64,000 nucleotides of DNA, from positions 29,696-93,695 of the forward strand of contig NZ_VAHM01000016.1 of assembly GCF_005796185.1 (NCBI RefSeq), written 5' to 3'. A program made the translations under genes and the position numbers. This document shows, one piece after another, positions 38,978-46,624 of this stretch. The notes under the pieces were generated by a model that did no database searches, was not told the DNA's origin, and saw only the letters and a program-made list of their open reading frames with translations. The stretch comes from Pseudarthrobacter sp. NamB4 (GTDB taxonomy: Bacteria > Actinomycetota > Actinomycetes > Actinomycetales > Micrococcaceae). Every line of letters begins with the position of its first letter. Position 1 is the first letter of the stretch.

Positions 38978-39910
38978 GTGGTACCACGAAAAATATTCGT
39001 CCTTTGGCTGCAGGGCGAAGCTGCGGCGCCGCCCCTAGTAAAAATGTGTCTTCTTCGCTGGCGCAGGCTCAACCCCGGCTATGAACTAAAAGTTCTAGAT
39101 CTGTCCGACGCTAAGCGGATTTTGAGTGGGTTTCCGATGGACGTGAGTAAAATGCGACCGCAGGCCTTGTCGGACGTTCTCCGCATAAGGCTTCTAAGGG
39201 ATCAGGGAGGTGTGTGGGCGGATGCGACGACCTTCCCGATACTTCCCCTGGATTATTGGCTTCCAGATGCCACAAGTACCGGATTCTTCGCATTTCAAGG
39301 GCACCGGCGGCCTCTTGATGTTGATAGCTGGCTCATCGCCGCTGAAATGAACCACATCATCCCTCGTCTCTGGTGGCAGGAGATAGAGAGATACTGGTCC
39401 CGCCCACGGAAGCTCATTACATTCTCCTCTTTTGAAGCCAACTACAACTTCGACCCTCTTAGTTTTTTCCGTTCCGACCGGCAACTGAGTACAGAAACGT
39501 ATCCTTACTATTGGGTTATGTACATCTTTTCGCATCTTTTGCTTTCGGATTCTGATTTTCGTTCGGCCTGGGCGCGGGTTCCTAAAAGGTCTAGTACCGA
39601 ATGCCACGCTATACAGCTAGCGTCCAGCGATGAACCGGAGGTGTCCGATCGAGAACTGGTACAGGCCAGCTTAAGGACGCCTGTTCAGAAGCTGTCGCAT
39701 AGATCTTCGGAAACGTGGCGATGGCTCCGGCTTGACGCAGCTTTCCACGAACACGATTTAGAATTTCCAATTAATGCTACCCAATACGAGCCGTACCAGA
39801 ATGATTGTGGCGAAATGACGCTGTATGATAGAGCGAAGTGGTCGGTGCGGCAGCAAGTTGGCGTATTGGGCAGCAGAATTCCATGGTACCTGCGTCCCCC
39901 TTGGCAATGA
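38978..39910 (+). CDS. Capsular polysaccharide (Caps_synth/GT32-type) glycosyltransferase
   Basis: 310 residues. K-I-F-V-L-W-L-Q-G, then L-S-D-V-L-R-I-R-L-L-R-D-Q-G-G-V-W-A-D-A-T, is the signature of Caps_synth/OCH1-like transferases, with the D-A-T replacing the usual D-x-D (G-G-V-W-x-D). It probably adds a side-chain or terminal sugar. GTG start, with AAGGAAA upstream. Last recognisable gene of the cluster; a terminator follows about 50 bases after the stop. Confidence 0.8.
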   Translation: MVPRKIFVLWLQGEAAAPPLVKMCLLRWRRLNPGYELKVLDLSDAKRILSGFPMDVSKMRPQALSDVLRIRLLRDQGGVWADATTFPILPLDYWLPDATSTGFFAFQGHRRPLDVDSWLIAAEMNHIIPRLWWQEIERYWSRPRKLITFSSFEANYNFDPLSFFRSDRQLSTETYPYYWVMYIFSHLLLSDSDFRSAWARVPKRSSTECHAIQLASSDEPEVSDRELVQASLRTPVQKLSHRSSETWRWLRLDAAFHEHDLEFPINATQYEPYQNDCGEMTLYDRAKWSVRQQVGVLGSRIPWYLRPPWQ

Positions 39911-39958
39911 TGATAGTAATTCAAACTTCATTCAATCGCGCTAACGCTCAAAAACGAG

Positions 39959-39989
39959 GCCCGCGGCTCTTCTAAGGTGGGCCGCGGGC
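39959..39989 (+). terminator. Terminator hairpin at the end of the polysaccharide cluster
   Basis: Perfect 9-bp arms GCCCGCGGC / GCCGCGGGC around a 13-base loop, about 48 bases after the transferase stop. Confidence 0.6.
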
Positions 39990-39994
39990 GACGC

Positions 39995-40157
39995 CTACTT
40001 GGGCCACGGGCCGAGTCATCCGCCGCTACGAGCACAAGAAGCGCAGAACTTGGTCCACGTGGACATGGAAACCGGAACGAGACAGAAGCCGATGCCAACC
40101 GGCGGCCGGGTTACGCCTACCTTCACAACGCGGTCGATGAACATTTCCGGTTTTCCT
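39995..40157 (+). pseudogene. IS481-type transposase remnant
   Basis: Three frames together resemble the middle of an IS481 transposase: R-V-I-R-R-Y-E-H-K-K, then N-L-V-H-V-D-M-E, then G-Y-A-Y-L-H-N-A-V-D-E-H. In intact relatives these are continuous (catalytic DDE part, with H-V-D and D-x-H). Two frameshifts are needed and both ends are missing; the right end is cut by the ISL3-like element that begins at 40158. Confidence 0.7.
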
Positions 40158-40772
40158 GGCTCTTCACGGTTCGTGGTGAATGTTCTGCCGTGATGGGTGT
40201 TCATGCCGCTGTTCTGGCGGCACTGCGCAACAGGATACGTGTTTTGTAGTTGCGGGCGTTGGTGAATCCCCGGCCTGTCCTTTTGACCCTACCGGACCCG
40301 ATCACGGCAGCTACCAGGGCGTCACGGAGCCGGCTGGTGGACCGTGCCCGGCGAGGGACTTGGACAGTCTCTTCGGTGAGTGTCTGCCACGGGCACAGGT
40401 ACTCATCACAGAAGAATCGCCTCTTCGTCCAGAGAACTTCGAGCGGACCGACTACAGGTATATCGCGCAGCCGTTGCTGCCGCCGCGAATGCACCCGGCT
40501 GCTGATCACGCCGCAGGAGGGGCAGCCGGCCTCTGCTGTTGAACCGACATGGATCCGCCGCTGCCCGAAAGCAAGGACCTCAGTGCCAGTGACACGGTAG
40601 TCAGGCAGGTTGAAAATGGCGGTGGCGGCATCGGGACGCGGCGAAGTAGGCTCGATCAAGGCTCGTAGCTCCTGACTTAGATGAATGCGTAGAGAACATC
40701 CATCACAGCAGGGCTACGAGCCCTTCAGCTTTCAAGACACGAGACGTGATTCACCATCAACCGTGAAGAGCC
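40158..40772 (-). mobile_element. Internally deleted ISL3-family element (about 615 bp)
   Basis: Bounded by 24-bp inverted repeats (40158-40181 and 40749-40772) that match at 22 positions, both with outer end GGCTCTTCACGGTT. Between them is a deleted transposase on the minus strand. Flanking octamers GTTTTCCT and GCTTTGCT agree at six of eight positions, so any target duplication has decayed. The size resembles a non-autonomous derivative that could be moved by a full ISL3 element elsewhere. Confidence 0.75.
40201..40659 (-). pseudogene. ISL3 transposase with the central part deleted
   Basis: 152 codons in one frame. The N-terminal part has the ISL3 zinc finger (A-G-C-P-S-C-G-V, later F-F-C-D-E-Y-L-C-P-W) and first helices. 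It then jumps to the very C-terminus, N-A-R-N-Y-K-T-R-I-L-L-R-S. A full ISL3 transposase has about 400-430 residues, so about 270 catalytic residues are missing, including all DDE acids. The joined frame remains open. Confidence 0.8.
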
Positions 40773-40775
40773 GCT

Positions 40776-41090
40776 TTGCTGCGCGCGGCGCCCTTGAAAG
40801 ACGCCGCCGCAGTGAAGAACGAACTTGAGGAACTGGTCAAGGCAGCTGCACGGCCGGAGACGAACAGGCTCTACCGCACCGTCTACACGTGGTGGAAAGA
40901 GATCGAGGTGCTGATCGAAACCGGCGCCACCACCGGCAAGGTCGAGGCCGTGATCAAGAACATCCAGCGAAATGCCCGCGGTTACCGCAACGCCGCCAAC
41001 TACAAATCAGTCATTCTCTTGAGAAGTGCGGTCCGGACGGCGGCATGACGCTCAGTCCAAGGATCGTTTTCCCATAAACCGTGAAGAGCC
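40776..41090 (+). pseudogene. C-terminal remnant of a second ISL3 transposase with its right end
   Basis: About 90 codons matching the C-terminus of ISL3 transposases (Y-T-W-W-K-E-I-E-V-L-I-E-T-G-A-T-T-G-K-V-E-A then N-A-A-N-Y-K-S-V-I-L-L-R-S). It ends just inside a third copy of the terminal repeat (AACCGTGAAGAGCC, up to 41090). It lies opposite in orientation to the element at 40158 and shares its last residues, so two related copies once lay here. Confidence 0.75.
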
Positions 41091-41360
41091 GTCAATGCTG
41101 TCCGCGGTGGTCCTTGACCGGCATGAAGGCGCCAGCCGCGACGGCTAGGTGCCAATTACTACCGCAAGGGCAGCGATCTGCGAGCCGTCGTACTGGCAAG
41201 GCGAGTAGGTAAAAGGAAGTGCTTGTAAAATTTTTGCATTGACTGACTCGCGGAGCCCATGGTTGGCCGGATTTGCCTCACTTGCCGCCGACTTGGAGCT
41301 CGACATGCCAAGATATTGCGGGATTACGGTCCCGCTACTATAAACGTCGAAGGGCACTAC

Positions 41361-42290
41361 GTGATCAACCCTATTCACCTGCGCACGCTCCTAGAGGTCA
41401 CGAGGCTGGGTTCATTCGCGGCCGCCGCGACCCGTCTCGGATACACTGCATCGGCAGTCTCCCAGCAAATGTCAGTTTTGGAACGGGACACCGGGGTGCC
41501 CCTTTTTCGGCGCTCAGCTCGCAGCATCCAGCCTACTGAGGCTGCCATGGTCATGACCCGCTACGCAGCCAAGGTGCTCACGGACATTGATGCTCTTATG
41601 GCCGCCGCCTCCCGCACCCAAAACTTGCCCAATCAAGAGCTTCGGTTAGGCATCTTCCCCAGCCTGGCGACCTACGTGTTGCCACTAATTCTGCAGAAAC
41701 CCGCGTGGAAAAAGCTTGGGTTAGATTTGCAGCTGTCTGTAGCGGAGCCTGACCAGACCATCAGGGGTCTACGTACTGGAGACGGACTCGACCTCGCGCT
41801 TGTTTATCAGGTGGGACAGTCTGGGCTCGCTTGGCCCCACAGCTTTAGCCGGCAGTGGATTGGCGACGATGAATTTCGAGTCGTGCTCCCAGCCCAGTGG
41901 GGCATCGGTACGAACTCCAAAGTGGCCGCGGACCATCTTTCCGACATGCCATGGATCGTCCACCATCCAGGCACCAGTGACGCCGCCGTGATCGATCGCC
42001 TTTTCGCCAGCTGTAACCTGCATCCACGTGTGGTGGCCTACAGCGATGATTTCCATTCCAGCCTAGCAATGGTGTCGGCCGGACAAGGTGCGGCGCTAGT
42101 GCCCGAGCTTGCGCTTCTTCACCGCCCGGCCGGAGTGGTTGTGCTTGACGTTCCGGACATCCGGCTAGCGCGCAACATTTTTGGTCTGTTTATCAATGGG
42201 AAGCAGACTGCCCAGGTTCAGCTCTTTGTTGAGATGCTCGCCGAGACCATGGGCCAGTTAACGGAAACTGCGAGAACGGCAACGAACTAG
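41361..42290 (+). CDS. LysR-family transcriptional regulator
   Basis: 309 residues. The N-terminal winged helix is classical (L-R-T-L-L-E-V-T-R-L-G-S-F-A-A-A-A, G-Y-T-A-S-A-V-S-Q-Q-M), followed by a co-inducer domain. GTG at 41361 gives the family start I-N-P-I-H-L and has AAGGG upstream; an ATG further up would add non-family sequence. No divergent target gene remains: upstream is IS debris and downstream an IS3 remnant. A broken paralogue lies about 3.5 kb away on the other strand. Confidence 0.88.
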   Translation: MINPIHLRTLLEVTRLGSFAAAATRLGYTASAVSQQMSVLERDTGVPLFRRSARSIQPTEAAMVMTRYAAKVLTDIDALMAAASRTQNLPNQELRLGIFPSLATYVLPLILQKPAWKKLGLDLQLSVAEPDQTIRGLRTGDGLDLALVYQVGQSGLAWPHSFSRQWIGDDEFRVVLPAQWGIGTNSKVAADHLSDMPWIVHHPGTSDAAVIDRLFASCNLHPRVVAYSDDFHSSLAMVSAGQGAALVPELALLHRPAGVVVLDVPDIRLARNIFGLFINGKQTAQVQLFVEMLAETMGQLTETARTATN

Positions 42291-42416
42291 GGCGTGTCTC
42301 TCAATTCACGTGGTTGCTGATTGAAATGCTTTTAGGGGTGTCCGAGCATCTAGGGGCTGCCCCCGGTTTTGTTGACTCCTCGACCTAACGAGCTTGTGCT
42401 CGTGGAAGGATGTTGA

Positions 42417-43140
42417 CCATGCCCAGGCCTTATGGGGCGGAGTTCCGCCAGGATGATACGAAGTAGCCAGCAAGGGCGAGCCACCGTGGACGCAGGTCGC
42501 GAAGGCGTTGGGGCTCTCGGTCACGACGCTGAAACGATGGATTGCCATTGCCGAACGTAAAGAATCCGGGGCCGGTCCAGCGGCTGGGGAGTCGGCCGTG
42601 ATACGGGAGTTGAAGAAACGGAACCGCCTGTTGGAACAGGAGAATGGGACCCGCGCCGGGCGGCCGCCAATCTTGCCAGGGACATCACCCAAAATGATCT
42701 ACCCGCTGGTCACGGATCTTGCCGCCGACGGTGTTCCCGTCGGGGTGACCTGCAGGGTGTTGGGATTCAGCAAGCAAGGCTACTACCGGTGGAAGACGAA
42801 TCCGGTGTCGGAAAGGGACTGGGTCGATGCCCACCTGGTCAACGCCGCCCTGGACATCCACGCGGACGATCCGGCGTTCGGGTACCGGTTCATCGCCGAC
42901 GAGCTCCCGGAGATGGGCATCCTGGCGAGCGAGAACAGGGTCCAGCGCGTGTGCAGGGACCACGGCATCTGGTCGGTTTTCTCGAAGAAGCGTGCCTGAA
43001 CCGCAGACCTAAACCGCCGATCCACGACGACTTGGTCGAGCGGAACTTCGCCGCCGCGGCACCGAACCAGCTGTGGCTGACAGACATCACCGAGCACCAC
43101 CGGGAACGTCCGATCGCGTGGGGCGGTTCGATGCCGTGTT
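42417..43140 (+). pseudogene. IS3-family transposase, frameshifted and truncated
   Basis: OrfA starts M-P-R-P-Y-G-A-E-F-R-Q-D-D, stops at a TAG, then resumes in another frame with L-G-L-S-V-T-T-L-K-R-W and R-E-L-K-K-R-N-R-L-L-E-Q-E-N. OrfB follows (M-I-Y-P-L-V-T-D-L-A-A-D-G-V-P-V, D-D-P-A-F-G-Y-R-F-I-A-D-E). A further frameshift near 42995 precedes N-Q-L-W-L-T-D-I-T-E-H, the first catalytic Asp, after which homology ends. The remaining DDE residues are lost, so it is inactive. Confidence 0.85.
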
Positions 43141-43524
43141 TCATGTGCATCGACGAAGAGGCGACCCAATCAAGGTCTCCCGAGGTCTCCGGTGGCTCTG
43201 GACGTTGGCGGACATAATGTCGTGTCGTTGACGCTGTCGGCAGCAAAGGACGGGGGAGAGCATCCGCCCTTTGCTGTTGGTGGCCATGCGCAGCTTGGAC
43301 ATCAGGTCACCGTGGGCGCCCGCCAGCGTTCCGCAACAAGGCCTGCAAACGGGGTAACGTCGTCGAACATGGCTCTAATCGACTCAACAACTGGGGGCCT
43401 CACACGAGATCGAACATAACGGCACGCAAATACCCAAACTCGCTGCATGGCTCCTCTGGCTAAAAGCCCAGCTACAGCGACACGCCTCAGGGGAAGGAGG
43501 GTTGCGACGTGTCGCCTCTAAGTC
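43141..43524. other. Unrecognised stretch after the IS3 remnant
   Basis: About 380 bases with no credible gene. The break in IS3 homology near 43140 suggests another rearrangement end. Short frames here have no family signal I can recognise. Confidence 0.4.
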
Positions 43525-44655
43525 CTAAGGTCTTTGCGCTTTTTGCCTAAACCGGTCGCTGCTTTTAGCTTTCGCTGCTGCCTGACGAATCTGCCCTACA
43601 CCTTTCAACGCGGAACGAGCTGCGGTTCTCAATCGTGGATTGCCTAGCACTAGCTGCAGCACAGCACGTTTCGGTCCTTGCTGGACCTGACGCAATAGAG
43701 CAGCAGGGGAACGACGCTGGATCCAGCCTTCGGCCACCTGATCGTCGAAGTTCTTAAACCACTGCTTGTAGGCCTCGCTGCCCTTGCCCAGGTCTAAGCG
43801 ACTAAGCCCATCTTTGGCGGCTGCCTCAGCAAGGTTAATGAGGCATATACTGCCCGGTGAATATGACGCGAGACTTGTATCATAAGCGGGAAACCAATGC
43901 GCCAGCCGATCGGGAGCCCTGAGAGAGAGACAGAGTGCAGCTGTGCGGTCACCTGCCTGCAGTCGAGCTAAACGTAACTGGAAGTCGCCTGTGCGGGTGG
44001 CGAACAATTCTTCAACGAAGCCGCGAAAACGCGGGTTAGCGAAGCGGTCACTTCGTCCAGTCCGTACGTATTGAGCCGATTTCCAAGCCATCAATTGCGC
44101 GAAGTCAGCGGGCTCTGGCGAATCATACACGAAGTTAATTGAACCGATTTCGTGATGGAGTTTCCGTTGTTTCCGAGTCGCTTGTTTGATGTTGGACGAC
44201 GTCTGCCTTTTGTCCTTCAGCCACTCCTCAAAATTGCCAGTTAGGTCGATTACAGGTGCGGGCAGCAGGTCGACCCGCCCGGCCTGCGAGAACTGAAACG
44301 ACTGGTGTCCCACGATGTGATCGAATTCCAACACCGCAACCCCGCAGGCTTGAAGTAGCTCAATTGGATCGAATTGGAATCCGGCGCTACAAATCACCGC
44401 TTGGGTATCGGAGAAGTTGTACGCCAAAGTCGTTCCCACCCCCAGAGGGCGCTTCTCATATGGGAAGAACCCAACGATGTTCGCTTCGTCCTCAAGGACA
44501 GCCACCCGGGCTGCCTCAAAGTGATTAGCAAAGGCGATAGCGAACTCGGGAGCCAGGAACGGGCTGGCAAGCCGAGGGTCGGCCTTCTGCCAATTGCGCC
44601 AGAGGCTCAATTCACCGAAACCGAGTTCATGTGGTTTGCAGATAGTGACCTTCAC
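43525..44655 (-). CDS. GNAT acyltransferase of the BcsL/FemAB-like type
   Basis: About 376 residues. Starts V-K-V-T-I-C-K-P-H-E-L-G-F-G-E-L, the usual opening of BcsL/CelD-type acyltransferases found in polysaccharide loci. The GNAT core (about 165-320) has K-R-Q-T-S-S-N-I-K-Q-A-T-R-K-Q-R-K and the late S-P-G-S-I-C-L-I-N-L-A-E-A-A. It may acylate a polysaccharide or its precursor. GTG at 44655 is my choice from family starts; ATG at 44685 or 44691 are alternatives, and none has a good ribosome site. It lies about 4 kb beyond the main EPS genes, separated by IS debris, and is oriented toward them. Confidence 0.8.
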   Translation of the reverse strand: MKVTICKPHELGFGELSLWRNWQKADPRLASPFLAPEFAIAFANHFEAARVAVLEDEANIVGFFPYEKRPLGVGTTLAYNFSDTQAVICSAGFQFDPIELLQACGVAVLEFDHIVGHQSFQFSQAGRVDLLPAPVIDLTGNFEEWLKDKRQTSSNIKQATRKQRKLHHEIGSINFVYDSPEPADFAQLMAWKSAQYVRTGRSDRFANPRFRGFVEELFATRTGDFQLRLARLQAGDRTAALCLSLRAPDRLAHWFPAYDTSLASYSPGSICLINLAEAAAKDGLSRLDLGKGSEAYKQWFKNFDDQVAEGWIQRRSPAALLRQVQQGPKRAVLQLVLGNPRLRTAARSALKGVGQIRQAAAKAKSSDRFRQKAQRP

Positions 44656-44854
44656 ACAATCAACATACAGAGAACTGCACAGCATGGCCATACTGTTCGC
44701 GGGAATAATGGCCAAAAGCGATAGTCGGTGTGGCTGCGTCCTTACGGAATGAAATTGGACTACATAATCCAGAACCTCCCGCTGCTTGCCGGTACCAAAA
44801 CATTGGCTACTCCCTGTAGCAATATTGTTTACATCCCAAGCCTCACGCAAGCTA

Positions 44855-45290
44855 TTTCGAGGCTTGCGTTGAAGCCCCGCCCGTGCGCAGCCCCGGATGG
44901 TCCGGCGCTGTTCCGCCACGGAGACTTTCCAGCTCAATGCCTAGGTTTCTCCATGCAAAGTTCTCAAAATCCTTCGTAGGACGGTTGCCAGGCTGGGGAA
45001 GGTGCCGCCTTAGTTCCTGGTTGGCCGTGTGCTGGGTTTTGGAGGCTGCGGCCATCAGTGCCTCCATGTCCGCGAGCACCTTTTGCGCGCGTGGCGGTTA
45101 CCACGACGGCGGCCTCCGTGGCACCACGCTGCGCGCGGGCGCTGGAAGAGGAAAACGCCGTATCCCGGCTCAGCGCAGCCATCTTTTGGGGGACAGCCGA
45201 AGCGGTGTAGCCCAGGGTTGATGCGGTGGATGCGAACAAACCGAGCCGCGTGACCTCCAAATGGGTCTTACAGTCTGCCGGATGTACCAC
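44855..45290 (-). pseudogene. Decayed LysR regulator, paralogue of the gene at 41.4 kb
   Basis: Two minus-strand frames carry pieces of the same family: H-L-E-V-T-R-L-G-L-F-A-S-T-A with L-G-Y-T-A-S-A-V-P-Q-K-M, then A-D-M-E-A-L-M-A-A-A-S-K-T-Q-H and G-L-R-T-G-G-A-S. Both parts align to the first half of the intact LysR at 41361 in the same order. Frameshifts separate them and the C-terminal half is missing. The residues shared are specific enough to mark a true duplicate rather than generic LysR similarity. Confidence 0.8.
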
Positions 45291-45760
45291 CTGCCAGCCG
45301 CGAGGACGACGTCACCCTTGGAAGCGGACCCGCGGCTGGGCGGGCATGCCCAGACAGCGGACGGGGCTGTGCTACCGATGCTACTCCCGGCCAGGGTTCC
45401 AGTCCGGCTCCCTTTAGGTGCAGCAGATTGTGCTGTACCGCCGAGGGTTCCAGCTCTAGCAGCAGCCGGAGGTGCCGGCGGCCGACCTGGGGTCAGTGGG
45501 ATTAGTCACCACAGGCTGTTCCAAATTTCACTCAGGAGCCCCTGTGTGGTGCCTGGAATCGTCTGCAGCAGTGCCGCGACACGCCGTCTTTTCCCCGACA
45601 CGCTGGGCCTTAAATGTGGCTAAGTACTCCACAGGATGTGGATTCCGTCTGCAAAATCAGCGGGATTCCGGACATTTTGAGGGGGCCTGCCTGTGGATTA
45701 AAGGTGCATTAAATGACATACTTGTAATACATCATCTTGGGGTTCCAAAGAGGCGTCTGC
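45291..45760. other. Island edge before nrdH
   Basis: No convincing gene; the frames present lack recognisable family signals. The last about 100 bases before 45760 are AT-rich (TACTTGTAATACATC) and probably hold the nrdH promoter. The switch back to core genome falls in this stretch. Confidence 0.4.
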
Positions 45761-45761
45761 A

Positions 45762-45778
45762 CTAGATGTAGTATCTAG
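45762..45778. promoter_or_regulatory. Inverted repeat before nrdH
   Basis: CTAGAT-GTAGT-ATCTAG is a perfect 6-bp repeat with a 5-base centre, overlapping ACTA-GATG-TAGT. It lies about 60 bases before nrdH. It may be the operator of the nrd genes. NrdR boxes (ACACTATATATAGTGT-like, in pairs about 31 bases apart) are related in look, but the match is not good enough to name it. Confidence 0.45.
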
Positions 45779-45836
45779 GTACAGCTTGGGCGGGAACACC
45801 GGACCAGCAAGTTTTCCAGAAAAGGGGACAGGAACC

Positions 45837-46082
45837 ATGACCGTAACGGTTTACACGAAGCCTGCTTGTGTTCAGTGCAACGCCACCTACCGGGCGCTCG
45901 ATAAGAAGGGCATCACCTACCAGAGCGTTGACATCTCCCAGGACGCCGAGGCCCTTGAGCGGCTGAAGGCACTGGGCTACATGCAGGCTCCCGTTGTGGT
46001 CACCGACCAGGACCACTGGTCAGGCTTCCGTCCGGACAAGATCGAGGAACTGGCGCTCTCCGCCGTTTCCTCCGTGGCTTAA
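45837..46082 (+). CDS. nrdH: Glutaredoxin-like NrdH-redoxin
   Basis: 81 residues with the redox motif C-V-Q-C at about 11-14 and the W-S-G-F-R-P-D loop that marks NrdH. It reduces the class Ib ribonucleotide reductase using thioredoxin reductase. The ATG has GGGACAGGAA upstream; the frame runs further up only as leader. First of nrdHIE. Confidence 0.95.
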   Translation: MTVTVYTKPACVQCNATYRALDKKGITYQSVDISQDAEALERLKALGYMQAPVVVTDQDHWSGFRPDKIEELALSAVSSVA

Positions 46083-46120
46083 GGATTATTCCTTCCCCTG
46101 CCAACCATCAACCAGCTGAG

Positions 46121-46624
46121 GTGACTCCCACGGCAGCATCAGCAGTCCAGGATTCCCGCGCGGCTCAGCGCGTGGTGATTCCTGAGCAGGCGGCAGCGGC
46201 GTCCACCACCAGTCAGCTCATCTACTTCTCCTCGGCATCCGAGAACACCAGTCGCTTCGTCGCGAAGCTTGGCCGTGAGGCTGCGCGGATCCCGCTCTAT
46301 GCAAAGGACGCGCCACTCGTTGCCACCCTGCCGTTCGTGCTGGTGGTGCCCACCTACGGCGGCACCGGGGGAGAGGGGTCCGTCCCCAAGCAGGTCATCC
46401 GGTTCCTGAACAACCCGCAGAACAGGCAGCTGCTCCGCGGCGTCATCGGTGCCGGCAACACAAACTTCGGGGACAACTACTGCCTGGCAGCGGACATCAT
46501 AGCCGCCAAATGCCAGGTGCCCCACCTTTATAGATTCGAACTTATGGGAACGCCGGAAGACGTCACCCGGGTCAACCAAGGATTGGATACGTTTTGGACA
46601 CGACTGTCGCAGACACAGAAGTAA
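46121..46624 (+). CDS. nrdI: Flavodoxin-like NrdI
   Basis: 167 residues; after about 28 variable residues comes [11 protein letters not shown], the FMN phosphate loop, then P-T-Y-G-G-T-G-G-E and [10 protein letters not shown]. NrdI supplies the oxidant to assemble the dimanganese-tyrosyl cofactor of NrdF. GTG start 38 bases after nrdH. The 3' end overlaps nrdE by 31 bases. Confidence 0.94.
   Translation: MTPTAASAVQDSRAAQRVVIPEQAAAASTTSQLIYFSSASENTSRFVAKLGREAARIPLYAKDAPLVATLPFVLVVPTYGGTGGEGSVPKQVIRFLNNPQNRQLLRGVIGAGNTNFGDNYCLAADIIAAKCQVPHLYRFELMGTPEDVTRVNQGLDTFWTRLSQTQK

Noticed and set aside
43192..43419. 75-codon frame after the IS3 remnant
   Set aside because: Low similarity to any transposase or other family I know; no ribosome site.
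45716..45775. Pair of NrdR boxes upstream of nrdH
   Set aside because: Only one weak half-match is present and the spacing of the two AT-rich repeats is wrong for NrdR.
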